A stretch of 43,619 nucleotides of DNA, taken from NCBI GenBank assembly GCA_903994525.1, contig CAJEXW010000020.1, positions 1 through 43,619 of the forward strand, given 5' to 3'. Positions 1 through 8,807 of this stretch are shown here, piece by piece (positions within the stretch are counted from its first letter, which is position 1; every line of letters begins with the position of its first letter). The notes under the pieces are model-generated. The model had not been told where the DNA came from and made no database searches. It worked only from the letters and a program-made list of their open reading frames with translations. The position numbers were made by a program, and so were the translations under genes. The DNA is from an uncultured Chlorobiaceae bacterium. GTDB taxonomy: Bacteria; Bacteroidota; Chlorobiia; Chlorobiales; Chlorobiaceae.

Positions 1-527
1 TTGAGAAGCTGAATTTACTTGATAAATCAGTGGTTAATATTTATAATGGGGGCGCTCTTGGTATTGATATTTCGCTGACAGAAAATGGAAAAAATCACTC
101 AGTAAAATTGGGAGTAATTCAGCAGATTGATGCGGATCTGTTGAAGACGTTTGATATTGGTCAGGATGTTTATGTGGCAGAGCTGGATGCATCCGCACTG
201 GAATCTTGCTTTACTTCGGGAGTTACGTATGAGCCACCTTCCAGATTCCCGGTTGTTCAGAGAGATATATCACTTGTTTTGCAATCAGACGTTACTGTTC
301 AGTCGCTTGTTGAGCTGGTGCGCTCGAGCGACTCATTGATCAGAGGTGTCTCTGTTTTTGATCTTTTTGAGCGCACCCGCGAGGATGGAGGAGAGCGCAG
401 TGTTGCACTCTCTCTTGAAATTGCTGATCACAATGGTACGTTGCAGGAGGAAAAGATCAGTGATATTTTATTTAAAGTCGGCAGAAATGCCGAGAGTAAA
501 CTTGGTGCGGTAATTCGACAAGTCTGA
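1..527 (+). CDS. pheT: Phenylalanyl-tRNA synthetase beta subunit, C-terminal part
   Basis: The reading frame is open from base 3, so the gene begins upstream of the window. The last ~100 residues match the ferredoxin-fold anticodon-binding domain of PheT: the stretch RFPVVQRDISLVL, then VFDLFE, SVALSLEI and a closing GRNAESKLGAVIR. PheT forms the alpha2-beta2 enzyme that charges tRNA-Phe; this domain contacts the tRNA anticodon side. The gene ends 13 bases before the next one, and the following two small genes are probably co-transcribed. Confidence 0.95.
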   Translation, partial: EKLNLLDKSVVNIYNGGALGIDISLTENGKNHSVKLGVIQQIDADLLKTFDIGQDVYVAELDASALESCFTSGVTYEPPSRFPVVQRDISLVLQSDVTVQSLVELVRSSDSLIRGVSVFDLFERTREDGGERSVALSLEIADHNGTLQEEKISDILFKVGRNAESKLGAVIRQV

Positions 528-540
528 TACTCTTTGTTCT

Positions 541-846
541 ATGCAAGATTTTGACGGGCAAAACATCAAGGTTGACGTCAACCTTCTTGAAAAAAATATT
601 GAACTGCTTGTTGTTCAGTTGACGGAATGCCGGAAAGAGAATGATGTCTTGCGATCGGAACTTTCAAGTCTGCAGAATATTCTCAGGTCTTGCAAATTGC
701 CCGGAACGGTCGGCTCTAATGCCAATGATATGGGAGGCAATTCTGAAGGTGTCTTTGCCTCAGCCGAGAAGGTGCAGGTGAGACAGAAGTTGGTCCTGAT
801 GTTGCAGAAAATAGAGATGGAACTGAGAAACAGTCAGAGCTTGTAG
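541..846 (+). CDS. Small coiled-coil protein, ZapB-like
   Basis: A 101-residue protein with heptad-like helix at residues 10-50 (LLEKNIELLVVQLTECRKEN) and a second helix near the C-terminus, separated by a Gly/Asn-rich linker. It sits 13 bases after pheT and 9 bases before zapA. The shape and position suggest a ZapB-like cell-division coiled coil or a ZapA partner, but no sequence motif proves it. Start ATG at 541; no strong ribosome binding site is visible. Confidence 0.6.
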   Translation: MQDFDGQNIKVDVNLLEKNIELLVVQLTECRKENDVLRSELSSLQNILRSCKLPGTVGSNANDMGGNSEGVFASAEKVQVRQKLVLMLQKIEMELRNSQSL

Positions 847-855
847 TGTAATGAG

Positions 856-1119
856 ATGGAAAAAATTGATGTCAATGTTTACGGTGACAGCTATCCTCTA
901 AGGGTTGAAAGGCGAGAGTTGACCGAAAAAGCAGCGAGGGATGTAGATGGTGTCATGAGGCTTTTTGCAGAAAAGGCTCCTACATTTGAGGCTGCAAGGT
1001 TGGCTGTTCTTGCAGCAATTTCGTTTGCCGAGAGAAAAATTGAACTTGAAGAGGAGATGTCATTACTTCGCCAGACTATGGCCCGGCTGAATGTTTTTAT
1101 TGGTCAAAATCTGGAATAA
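856..1119 (+). CDS. zapA: Cell division protein ZapA
   Basis: An 87-residue protein with the ZapA layout: an N-terminal strand pair containing the G-x-x-Y-P-L-R motif (residues 10-16), then a long helix (AARLAVLAAISFAERKIELE) for dimer and tetramer formation. ZapA binds and bundles FtsZ at mid-cell. It follows the small coiled-coil gene by 9 bases and precedes a probable 6S RNA, an arrangement also common in other bacteria. Confidence 0.85.
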   Translation: MEKIDVNVYGDSYPLRVERRELTEKAARDVDGVMRLFAEKAPTFEAARLAVLAAISFAERKIELEEEMSLLRQTMARLNVFIGQNLE

Positions 1120-1189
1120 ACCGTTACATTACAAGAGAAGAATTATCCGCACCAGTTGATTCAGGTTGCAGTAAGGTACAAGAACTAAC

Positions 1190-1379
1190 ACTTAACAAAA
1201 GGGAGCCCTACTCTTTGTATTGATTGCAGGCCTTGTTGAACAATTTTTCACGTACTGAAGAGCAGTTCAAGAGCGATCGAAACATCGCTCCATTGGAAGC
1301 GAGAAATCTGAAGGAGGCGCCCACCGTGCTTCACGGGTTCTTGAATCTTACGCGCCTTGTCTTTGGTGCGGTTTTTTTT
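1190..1379 (+). ncRNA. ssrS: Probable 6S RNA
   Basis: The 317-base gap between zapA and rny holds no credible reading frame but has strong RNA structure. A perfect 7-bp hairpin at 1271-1290 (GAGCGAT / ATCGCTC) lies at the centre of a ~190-nt span, as the apical stem of 6S RNA does. A second hairpin with CCGTG / CACGG lies at 1322-1336, and the span ends in a Rho-independent terminator. 6S RNA binds RNA polymerase holoenzyme, and ssrS next to zapA is a widely seen arrangement. The 5' end is an estimate; I could not show full pairing of the terminal stem. Confidence 0.65.
1351..1379 (+). terminator. Rho-independent terminator of the 6S RNA
   Basis: CGCGCC pairs with GGTGCG (one G-U pair) across an 8-nt loop and is followed by eight T residues at 1372-1379. 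It separates the 6S RNA from rny. Confidence 0.75.
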
Positions 1380-1436
1380 GTTTTAAATCGGTGCTTCTTG
1401 TGAGAGTATGAGTGGCATTAAAATGGAGGTAGTTTA

Positions 1437-3011
1437 ATGGGTATAGTAATAAACCTGTTTTTAATCGTTTTTGCTTCAGTTATTTTTTTTGCCGCAGGCT
1501 TTTTGGTTGGACGCTATTTCCTTGAACGGATTGGTACAACTAAGGTGCTTGAGGCAGAGGAGCGTGCGGTACAAGTTGTGCAGGAGGCTCAGAAAGAGGC
1601 GAATGAATACAAGGAGCTCAAAGTGAGTGAAGTGAACCAGGAGTGGAAGAAGAAGCGCCGGGAGTTTGATCAAGAGGTGATCATCAAAAATAACAAGTAC
1701 ACCCAGTTGCAGAAGCAGACTCAACAGAAGGAGGCCCAGTTGAAAAAGCAGGGTCAGGATGTCAAGGATACCGAACGAAAACTTCAGGACCAGCGCAAGC
1801 AGATTGATCAGATGACAGAGTTACTGACAAATCGTTCTGCAGAGCTTGAGCGGATTATTTCAGAGCAGAACCAGCGACTCGAAAGTATCAGTAATCTTCA
1901 GGCTGAGGATGCCAGGCAGATGCTGATCGACAACATGCTGGCCAAAGCACGGGAGGAGGCGACCGAGACCATTCACCAGATTCATGAAGAGGCGGAGCAG
2001 AAAGCAGGACGTCTTGCTGAAAAGACTCTGCTGACGGCCATTCAGCGAATCTCTTTTGAGCAGGCTACTGAAAATGCCCTTTCTGTTGTGCACATTCAAA
2101 GCGATGAACTCAAAGGGAGAATTATTGGTAGAGAGGGGCGTAACATCAAGGCTTTTGAGAATGCAACGGGCGTTGATATTATTGTTGATGATACCCCGGA
2201 GGTCGTTATTCTCTCATGTTTCGACCCTATGCGTCGTGAACTTGCCAAGCTTACTCTTCAAAAGCTGCTTGTTGATGGAATTATCCATCCTGTGGCGATA
2301 GAAAAGGCTTTTGCTGATGCGAAAAGAGAGATTGACGATGTCATCATAAGTGCCGGTGAAGAGGCTCTTTCATCTCTTCAGATTTCCGATATGCCTGCCG
2401 AGATAATTCATCTCATTGGTAAGATGAAATTTTATACCGTCTATGGCCAGAATCTATTGCAGCACAGTCGTGAAGTTGCCATGCTTGCCGGGCTTATGGC
2501 GGCAGAGCTGAAGCTTGATGCCCGCATGGCCAAACGTGCCGGTATTTTACACGATATCGGGCTGGTTTTGCCGGAAAGTGATGAACCCCATGCGATTACC
2601 GGCATGAACCTCATGAAGAGGTTTAATGAGTCCCCGGTCGTGCTTAATTCGATTGCAGCACACCATGGTGAGGTTGACAGAGAGTCGCCTGTGGCTGATC
2701 TGGTGGAAGCCGCAAATACTATTTCGCTCTCCCGTCCAGGTGCCCGTGGCGCTGTTACGGCTGATGGCAATGTCAAACGTCTTGAGAGTCTTGAAGAGAT
2801 TGCAAAAGGTTTCCCTGGTGTACTGAAGACATACGCATTGCAGGCTGGTCGCGAGATCAGGGTTATCGTTGAAGGGGATAATGTGAGCGATTCACAGGCC
2901 GATGTGCTTGCCCATGATATCGCTCATAAAATTGAATCTGAAGCGCAGTATCCTGGCCAGATAAAGGTCTCTATTATTCGCGAAAAACGCTCTATTGCCT
3001 ACGCAAAATAG
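1437..3011 (+). CDS. rny: Ribonuclease Y
   Basis: A 524-residue protein of the full RNase Y length. It has an N-terminal membrane helix (residues 4-23), a long charged coiled coil (about 35-200), a KH RNA-binding domain with GRIIGREGRN at 227-236, and an HD phosphohydrolase domain with H343 and the pair H372-D373 (GILHDIG). RNase Y is a membrane-anchored endoribonuclease that starts mRNA decay. The ATG at 1437 is preceded by TGGAGG at a good distance. The gene faces hisB, which is read in the opposite direction 30 bases beyond its stop. Confidence 0.97.
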   Translation: MGIVINLFLIVFASVIFFAAGFLVGRYFLERIGTTKVLEAEERAVQVVQEAQKEANEYKELKVSEVNQEWKKKRREFDQEVIIKNNKYTQLQKQTQQKEAQLKKQGQDVKDTERKLQDQRKQIDQMTELLTNRSAELERIISEQNQRLESISNLQAEDARQMLIDNMLAKAREEATETIHQIHEEAEQKAGRLAEKTLLTAIQRISFEQATENALSVVHIQSDELKGRIIGREGRNIKAFENATGVDIIVDDTPEVVILSCFDPMRRELAKLTLQKLLVDGIIHPVAIEKAFADAKREIDDVIISAGEEALSSLQISDMPAEIIHLIGKMKFYTVYGQNLLQHSREVAMLAGLMAAELKLDARMAKRAGILHDIGLVLPESDEPHAITGMNLMKRFNESPVVLNSIAAHHGEVDRESPVADLVEAANTISLSRPGARGAVTADGNVKRLESLEEIAKGFPGVLKTYALQAGREIRVIVEGDNVSDSQADVLAHDIAHKIESEAQYPGQIKVSIIREKRSIAYAK

Positions 3012-3040
3012 GTGTTTTTAACCACCAGTCGGGGGAGAGT

Positions 3041-3643
3041 TTAAAACTCTCCCTTGGTTGACGGAATATCCTCTCCTGTTACCATAATAGCCGCTTTCAT
3101 AGCGTATGCAAAGGACTTGAAGAGCGCCTCTATCTTGTGGTGGGTGTTTTCCCCCTCAAGAATTGCAAGATGAATATTGGCTTTCAGCGTTCCTGAGAGC
3201 GATAAAAAGAAGTGCTCGACCATCTCTGTTGAAAACCCCTGAATGACGGGTCTTTTGAACTCAGCCTTGACGGAGCAGTAGCTTCTGCCCCCCAGATCAA
3301 GCGCACAACGGGCCAAAGCCTCATCCATTGGAATGATCGACCAGCCATATCGCTGAATGCCACGTTTTTCTCCGAGGGCCTCACTCAAGGCTTTACCGAT
3401 AACCATTGCCACGTCCTCAACAGAGTGATGATCATCAACATCCAAATCTCCCTGGCAGAGGACATGCAGATCTATTCCAGAGTGTTTGCTGAAATTGGTC
3501 AGCATGTGGTCAAGAAACATGACACCGGAGTTGACGGAGCTTGCGCCGGTTCCGTCAAGAGCTACGGATACCGTGATATCGGTCTCTTTGGTGGTTCTGC
3601 TTACCTTTGCGGTCCGGGGCGCGTTGTTGTTTATGGATGGCAT
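3041..3643 (-). CDS. hisB: Imidazoleglycerol-phosphate dehydratase
   Basis: A 200-residue single-domain HisB. The metal-binding signatures are all present: FLDHM at 43-47, DDHHSVED at 70-77 and, near the C-terminus, [11 protein letters not shown]. The enzyme dehydrates imidazole glycerol phosphate to imidazole acetol phosphate in histidine synthesis. It lacks the phosphatase domain found in enterobacterial HisB. The neighbouring DUF2905 gene lies 7 bases upstream on the same strand, so the two are probably one transcript. Confidence 0.97.
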   Translation of the reverse strand: MPSINNNAPRTAKVSRTTKETDITVSVALDGTGASSVNSGVMFLDHMLTNFSKHSGIDLHVLCQGDLDVDDHHSVEDVAMVIGKALSEALGEKRGIQRYGWSIIPMDEALARCALDLGGRSYCSVKAEFKRPVIQGFSTEMVEHFFLSLSGTLKANIHLAILEGENTHHKIEALFKSFAYAMKAAIMVTGEDIPSTKGEF

Positions 3644-3650
3644 GGATTGT

Positions 3651-3890
3651 TTAACGGATAAATTTGTTGAAGAGATAAAAGAGCGTGCTGAGCAGAATGG
3701 AGAGGGCTATTGAGCTGCCCATTGGAAAGTACAATCGAAAGTTCTCCCGCTCGACCTTGAAGTCAAACGGAAGATGGCCAAACCAGTTGAGCAGGTTCCA
3801 TGATCCGGATTTCTCCGAAAAGATGAGCAGCAAGCCGATCATAACGGCAAGCAAACCGGTCATGACTATTATTTTTCCGATATCTGTCAA
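3651..3890 (-). CDS. DUF2905 family small membrane protein
   Basis: A 79-residue protein with two membrane helices (residues 5-24 and 56-76) joined by a loop with the family motif [17 protein letters not shown], close to the usual G-x-L-P-G-D-x-x-x-E-x-x-N-F-x-F-Y-F-P of DUF2905. Function unknown. The start is TTG at 3890; an in-frame ATG at 3863 would remove part of helix 1 and fits the family less well. It lies just upstream of hisB and diverges from secG. Confidence 0.85.
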   Translation of the reverse strand: MTDIGKIIVMTGLLAVMIGLLLIFSEKSGSWNLLNWFGHLPFDFKVERENFRLYFPMGSSIALSILLSTLFYLFNKFIR

Positions 3891-3986
3891 CAGTGAGTTT
3901 GGATATTTTTCAAATCTTGCTAAATTACGGCCATTCTGGAATAAAGATACTAAAGATTATTTCCAAATTTATTAAAGCAGCGGTAA

Positions 3987-4337
3987 ATGCATGTTTTCAT
4001 TGTAGTGATCGGTTTGCTTGCGTCGATTCTGCTGGTCGGCGTTATTTTGTTGCAAAGCCCAAAGAGTGGCAGTGGTCTGACGGGGGGGATAGCCAGCCTT
4101 GGCACAGTTCAGACGCTTGGAGTGAGAAGGACAGGTGATTTCTTGAGCAAGACGACAGGGATTCTTGCCGGTGTTGTGATGGGGCTCTGTTTTATTGCGC
4201 AGTTTACTCTGCCGGGAAAAGAGTCGTCAAGAGTTGCGCCTGAAAGTATTCTTCAGCGCAGTATACCAACAAAACCGACGGCTCCGGTTACTCCACAGCC
4301 TGTGGTACCGTCGCTTCCTGCTTTGCCGGCAAAATAA
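3987..4337 (+). CDS. secG: Preprotein translocase subunit SecG
   Basis: A 116-residue protein with two membrane helices and the SecG core: [18 protein letters not shown] followed by [19 protein letters not shown]. SecG is the non-essential third subunit of the SecYEG channel. The C-terminal 35 residues are rich in proline and threonine and are probably disordered in the periplasm or cytoplasm. A tRNA-Lys gene begins 8 bases after the stop. Confidence 0.95.
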   Translation: MHVFIVVIGLLASILLVGVILLQSPKSGSGLTGGIASLGTVQTLGVRRTGDFLSKTTGILAGVVMGLCFIAQFTLPGKESSRVAPESILQRSIPTKPTAPVTPQPVVPSLPALPAK

Positions 4338-4345
4338 ATTTTGAT

Positions 4346-4420
4346 GCATCCGTGGCTCAATGGCAGAGCAACTGACTCTTAATCAGTGGGTTGGAGGTTC
4401 GACTCCTCCCGGGTGCACCA
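4346..4420 (+). tRNA. tRNA-Lys (anticodon CTT)
   Basis: Cloverleaf folds by eye. The acceptor stem is GCATCCG / CGGGTGC (one T-G pair). The anticodon stem is ACTGA / TCAGT with loop CTCTTAA, giving anticodon CTT. The T arm is GGAGG-TTCGACT-CCTCC. CCA is encoded at 4418-4420. It is followed at once by a terminator and may share a transcript with secG. Confidence 0.97.
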
Positions 4421-4424
4421 TACA

Positions 4425-4460
4425 AAAAGAGTTACAGCTTTCGGGTTGTAGCTCTTTTTT
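4425..4460 (+). terminator. Rho-independent terminator after tRNA-Lys
   Basis: AGAGTTACAGC pairs with GTTGTAGCTCT (with G-U pairs) across a short loop and is followed by a run of T at 4455-4460. Confidence 0.8.
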
Positions 4461-4584
4461 ATTTTATACTCCATGAATTGGTTGCATAATACAAGTTAGC
4501 TGTTCAATTTTTTCAGGCCATCATCTCTGCTGGTCTTTTGAAATAACAGCAGAGTAAACTTCAGTAAACACTTGAGGGGGAAGT

Positions 4585-5115
4585 ATGAAACAATTCGTCA
4601 CAGCGCTTTTCATGCTGGTTCTTTTTTTTTCCAACCAGCCTTTTGCCCGGGCAGCAGCAGAGCCGGTTCATTTTTCCAGGCTGATTCCCTTTTTGCCTGA
4701 CAAGGTTGATGGTTTTGTGCCGGAGAAGGCTGTTGGAACGACCAATACCATGATGGGGATGAAAACTACGGAGGTGTCGCGCCTCTATCGCAAAGATACC
4801 CCCGAAGGAGAGCCGTCAGTGACGGTGACAGTGAAGATTACCGATGGTACCGGCAATACTATCTTTATCTATTCCCAGTCACTCCTTCCGGATTTCAGTA
4901 ACGAAAGTACGGATGGCTATGAGAAGAGCTACGTTCTCGATGGTTTCCGGGCGATGGAGAGGTACACCGCCGAGAGTAAAAATGGATCGCTGAGTGTGTT
5001 TGTGGCCGGTCGTTATCTTGTTGTTGTTGAGATAAGCGGACTTGAGAGTCAGACGATGCAGGAGTGGTGGAGGAAAATTGATGTTCAGAAGCTGGCTGCG
5101 CTGAGCGCCCCATAA
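4585..5115 (+). CDS. Secreted protein of unknown function
   Basis: A 176-residue protein with a clear signal peptide: KQ at the start, a hydrophobic core LFMLVLFF, then A-R-A-A-A near residue 24. The mature part is a mix of strands and shows no motif I recognise. GAGGGGGAAG precedes the ATG. It lies immediately before the LptF/G-type permease gene, so a periplasmic or envelope role is possible, but this is inference from position only. Confidence 0.75.
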   Translation: MKQFVTALFMLVLFFSNQPFARAAAEPVHFSRLIPFLPDKVDGFVPEKAVGTTNTMMGMKTTEVSRLYRKDTPEGEPSVTVTVKITDGTGNTIFIYSQSLLPDFSNESTDGYEKSYVLDGFRAMERYTAESKNGSLSVFVAGRYLVVVEISGLESQTMQEWWRKIDVQKLAALSAP

Positions 5116-5116
5116 A

Positions 5117-6448
5117 GTGCCGTTCATGAAACTGATTGATCGATACATCCTGAAATCGCATGTCGGCCCATTTGTTTTTGCGTTTGGTACGCTGCTTTTT
5201 GTGCTGATACTCCAGTTCTTTACCACGTTTGCCGATCGTTTTATCGGAAAAGGGATTGGATTTTCAACTATCGCCGAGCTGATTCTTTTACAGTCGGCAT
5301 GGATGGTTGGGCTTGCTGCGCCAATGGCGACGCTTGTTGCGGTGGTCATGACTTATGGCTCGCTGACCACCACCTCAGAGATGACAATTTTCAGGGCATC
5401 GGGGATTTCGCTGTACCGTCTGATGCTTCCGGTTCTCTGTGCTGCTCTTCTGCTTTCAGCCTTGGTTGAGCGTTTTAATAACATCATCCTGCCGCGGGCA
5501 AATTATTATGCTAAATCAATGATGGCTGATATTGCTCGTTCAAAACCTGCTTTTGGATTGAAGGAAAATGCTTTTTCAACGCTGGTTGATGGTTATTCGA
5601 TCTTTGTCCGCAACGTTGATGACGTTTCAAAAGAGTTGCAAGGGATTGTCATTTATGATACGACCAGCCCAAAGTTTAGTACTATGGTCACGGCTGAAAA
5701 GGGTCGAGTTGATTTTACTGATGATTATCAATATCTGTTCCTGACGCTGTACCATGGTGAAATTCATCAGGTCAGTAGTGCTGACCATAAGAGTTATCGT
5801 CATATAAGCTTCGGGAAGCACCGTTTTGTTTTTGAGTCAACAGGGTTTGGCTTTGCTCGCTCTTCAGGCAAAAGAGTGCGCACCGATGATAATGAGCTTT
5901 CGGCAGATGAGCTGCTGGCCATAGGCAATGAGTTCAAGAAACGGGTTCTTGCTACCGAGACACGCATGCAAGAGAGTGATGAGACAATGAAAGCTCTTCA
6001 AAAGCCGGGTCGTTCCGGAAAGAAAGGTGCTCTCGTCATCCCATATCATGGCTCAAAAAGGGCAGTTGATGCGTCGGATCAAGGGGATCACTCCCTGACT
6101 AACGTTGACGGTGAAATGAAGAGTCTTGAAGCCAACAAGCTCATGCTCAACAAATATATGGCGGCCTATCATAAAAAATATGCGCTCTCTTTTGCCTGCT
6201 TTGTCTTTGCGATGGTGGGCGCGCCTCTTGGAGTTCTTGCACGACGTGGCGGCTTTGGTGTTGGGGCCGCCATGTCACTGGTGTTTTTTATTTTCTACTG
6301 GATGCTGATGATTTCCGGTGAAAAAATGGCGGAACGAGGTCTGTTCGATCCTCTGCTCTCTCTCTGGATGGCCAATATTGTTATGGTTGGTATCGGCATC
6401 GTTCTTGTTGTCAACCTTACCCGTGCGGTCTTCAATACCTCACGATAA
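5117..6448 (+). CDS. LptF/LptG family permease (YjgP/YjgQ)
   Basis: About 440 residues with the LptF/G layout: three membrane helices near the N-terminus (after LIDRYILKSHVGPFVFAFGTL), a large periplasmic beta-jellyroll-like middle, and three C-terminal helices starting with KYALSFACFVFAMVGAPLGVLARRGG. These permeases, with the ATPase LptB, draw lipopolysaccharide from the inner membrane. The frame can start at GTG 5117 or ATG 5126; the family pattern favours 5126 (MKLIDRYI). The stop is 4 bases from that of the convergent thioesterase gene. I cannot tell LptF from LptG. Confidence 0.9.
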   Translation: MPFMKLIDRYILKSHVGPFVFAFGTLLFVLILQFFTTFADRFIGKGIGFSTIAELILLQSAWMVGLAAPMATLVAVVMTYGSLTTTSEMTIFRASGISLYRLMLPVLCAALLLSALVERFNNIILPRANYYAKSMMADIARSKPAFGLKENAFSTLVDGYSIFVRNVDDVSKELQGIVIYDTTSPKFSTMVTAEKGRVDFTDDYQYLFLTLYHGEIHQVSSADHKSYRHISFGKHRFVFESTGFGFARSSGKRVRTDDNELSADELLAIGNEFKKRVLATETRMQESDETMKALQKPGRSGKKGALVIPYHGSKRAVDASDQGDHSLTNVDGEMKSLEANKLMLNKYMAAYHKKYALSFACFVFAMVGAPLGVLARRGGFGVGAAMSLVFFIFYWMLMISGEKMAERGLFDPLLSLWMANIVMVGIGIVLVVNLTRAVFNTSR

Positions 6449-6452
6449 AGGG

Positions 6453-6845
6453 TCAGATACAGCTTTTTGCTTCGCTGATTTTTTTATGACCGCAGCAGAG
6501 CGCTTTTTTTATCCCCTTTTCATCAAGGCAGACAAAGGTGATTGTGGTGCTGAAAACGAGAATTCGTTCACCGGTTTCAATACTCTTTTTATAGACTTCC
6601 ACGGTATACTCAATTGATGTGTGTCCGATTTTGCTTTTCTCGGTAACAAAACAGAGAATGGAGCCACCACGAATGCTTTTTTTAAATTCGACCTTGTTCA
6701 TCCCGACGGTGACAAAGTTACAGCCAGGGTAGTCAAGCGAGACGGTGATATAGCTCACCTCATCAATCCATTTCAAAAGATTTCCGCCAAAAAGAAATCC
6801 ATAGTGGTTCAGGTGCTCGGGTAAAACAAGCTTGTAGGTTTCCAT
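6453..6845 (-). CDS. Acyl-CoA thioesterase, hotdog fold
   Basis: A 130-residue single hotdog domain. Recognisable features are [23 protein letters not shown], which has the N-H-x-G-x-L-F-G-G-x-L-L-x-W-x-D motif with the catalytic Asp in the central helix, then [14 protein letters not shown] and the strand TTITFVCLD. It resembles YciA/BFIT-type cytosolic enzymes that hydrolyse acyl-CoA. It is transcribed toward the permease gene and stands alone. Confidence 0.9.
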   Translation of the reverse strand: METYKLVLPEHLNHYGFLFGGNLLKWIDEVSYITVSLDYPGCNFVTVGMNKVEFKKSIRGGSILCFVTEKSKIGHTSIEYTVEVYKKSIETGERILVFSTTITFVCLDEKGIKKALCCGHKKISEAKSCI

Positions 6846-7036
6846 AACTTCAGCGATGATTGTTTAAATTGCAGGAACGAACCCTGACAACTTACAAAAG
6901 CACAACACAAAACGGTTCATAAAAAAGCCTTCAGGTAAAAAACCAGGAGAATACAATCGTTTGAAGCCAGACATTGTTGCCTGTATAGTGTTCAAGCTTG
7001 TTTCTGACCAGCAACTCATTCCGATAACGTTTTTTG

Positions 7037-8281
7037 ATGCAAAAACCAGAAAACAAAAGATTTTCTTTCAAAACCCTGCTCAGTTTTCTTGGGCCAGGAT
7101 TTCTTGTGACGGTCGGGTTTGTTGATCCTGGTAATTGGGCAACCAATATTGAGGGAGGGGCGAAATTTGGCTATAAGCTTCTCTGGGTCGTCACTTTGGG
7201 AACCCTTATGCTGATGCTTATTCAGCATCTTGCTGCGAAATTGGGTATTGCGACAGGAAAATCATTGGCAGTGAACATCCGGGAGCGTTTTCCAACACCA
7301 ATTACTCTTTTTCTTGGTGGTACCGTGCTGTTGGCCTGTATTGCCACTGACGTAGCTGAGCTTCTTGGCGGTGGAATTGGATTTCAACTGCTTTTTGGCA
7401 TGCCCCTCCGGGTGGGAGCACTGTTGACTCTTCTGCTGAAGGTTTTTCTGGTTATCAGTCAACGGTACCATCGCATTGAGACCATCATTGTTGGTTTTCT
7501 TGGTATTATCACCTTGTGCTATATCGCCGAGCTTTTTATTGTCAAGCCTGACTGGGCAGTAATAGCGCCAGCTCTCATCGTGCCGAACGTGGGCCGGGAG
7601 AGTATTTATATTGCACTGGCAATTTTGGGCGCGTTGGTGATGCCTCATAACATCTTTCTCCATTCCAATGTTATTCACAGCCGGAAGTGGGGTACTTCAG
7701 AGACAGAGAAGCGGGAGTTGCTTCGATATGAGAAAATGGATACTGTTCTTGCCATGACTTTGGGCTGGGTGGTAAACTCTGCCATGATTATTGTCTCGGC
7801 AGCGATTTTCTTTTATCATGGCGTACCAGTAAGCAGTATCGAAGAGGCATCGATAACGTTGAAACCACTTGCAGGCCAGCTCTCTTCCCTGTTGTTTGCC
7901 GTGGCGCTTGTTTTTTCAGGTGTCGGCTCCTCAATGACCTCTTCAATGGCCGAAGCTGATGTAATGACCGGTTTTCTTGGAAAGCCGGAAGATCCCGGAA
8001 GCCTCTTCTACAGGCTTTCCGTTTTTGTGACAGCCATTCCAGCCTTTCTGATTATTCTTGTCAGCACAGAGAGCTATCGGATCATGATTTTCAGCCAGGT
8101 TATTCTTTCTATCCAGCTTCCCTTTACGCTTCTGCCGCTTCTTATACTGAGCCGCAGCCGAAAGGTTATGGGTGTGTTTCGTAGTGGTACTGTAGAGTAT
8201 ATTGCAGCCACAATAATTTCTCTGATCGTTATTCTCCTTAACATCTATTTTTTAAATACGTTCCTTACAGGAGGGGGCTGA
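7037..8281 (+). CDS. mntH: Nramp family divalent metal transporter
   Basis: A 414-residue protein with about 11 membrane helices. The two metal-binding motifs are intact: DPGN in helix 1 (GFVDPGNWATNIEGG) and MPHN in helix 6 (GALVMPHNIFLHS). The conserved Met in MPHN argues for transition metals, Mn(II) or Fe(II), driven by protons. I chose ATG 7037 over an adjacent TTG at 7034; no clear ribosome binding site is visible. A UspA gene starts two bases after its stop, so the two are almost surely co-transcribed. No Mn riboswitch was seen in the 190-base leader. Confidence 0.93.
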   Translation: MQKPENKRFSFKTLLSFLGPGFLVTVGFVDPGNWATNIEGGAKFGYKLLWVVTLGTLMLMLIQHLAAKLGIATGKSLAVNIRERFPTPITLFLGGTVLLACIATDVAELLGGGIGFQLLFGMPLRVGALLTLLLKVFLVISQRYHRIETIIVGFLGIITLCYIAELFIVKPDWAVIAPALIVPNVGRESIYIALAILGALVMPHNIFLHSNVIHSRKWGTSETEKRELLRYEKMDTVLAMTLGWVVNSAMIIVSAAIFFYHGVPVSSIEEASITLKPLAGQLSSLLFAVALVFSGVGSSMTSSMAEADVMTGFLGKPEDPGSLFYRLSVFVTAIPAFLIILVSTESYRIMIFSQVILSIQLPFTLLPLLILSRSRKVMGVFRSGTVEYIAATIISLIVILLNIYFLNTFLTGGG

Positions 8282-8282
8282 A

Positions 8283-8693
8283 ATGCCGGTTTACAAAAGG
8301 ATTCTTGTTGCTCTTGACTGTTCACCGGTTGATGAAACTATTCTTGAGCATGTATCAGCACTTGCATTGCCGCTTGGCTCGACACTTTATCTGCTGCACG
8401 TTGTTCATTCACATACGCTTGAGCAGGAGAGGTGTCTGCGTGAACAGTCAGTGATGACTCTTGACGGCTACCTCGCGAGATTACAGTCAAAGGGGGTAGA
8501 AGCTCGTCTCATTATCCGGAGTGGAGAGCCGGAGCGTGAAATTCTTCAGGAGATTGACGAAAACGCATACGATCTTCTTGCCATGGCTCTTCATGGCCAC
8601 AGGTTGGCAGGTCGCATTCTTTTTGGCAGTGTCTCCAGAACTCTCCGTGAAAAAGTGTCTCTTCCACTGCTGCTTGTCAAGCAGAATCGTTGA
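8283..8693 (+). CDS. Universal stress protein, UspA family
   Basis: A 136-residue single Usp domain. It starts KRILVALDCSP and ends with the nucleotide-binding motif G-H-R-L-A-G-R-I-L-F-G-S-V-S, close to the family G-2x-G-9x-G-S/T pattern, which suggests ATP binding. It starts two bases after the Nramp stop, so the pair probably acts together, for example as a regulator of the transporter, which is inference. Confidence 0.92.
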   Translation: MPVYKRILVALDCSPVDETILEHVSALALPLGSTLYLLHVVHSHTLEQERCLREQSVMTLDGYLARLQSKGVEARLIIRSGEPEREILQEIDENAYDLLAMALHGHRLAGRILFGSVSRTLREKVSLPLLLVKQNR

Positions 8694-8807
8694 TTGGAGC
8701 GAGCAGGGTGCCATAATATGTCACTACAGCCATTTTCGTTGAAGCGTTGAAAATGAAATTATGCTATATTGAGGGCATTGTATCCAGAAAAAAATGAGGG
8801 AGTAATT

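Noticed and set aside
6846..7036. Manganese riboswitch ahead of the Nramp gene
   Set aside because: The conserved bases of the yybP-ykoY riboswitch were not found, and no strong stem structure was seen.
8720..8775. Promoter ahead of the Cys-rich small gene
   Set aside because: A TATATT box is present, but the possible -35 boxes are 12 or 20 bases away, so the call is too weak.
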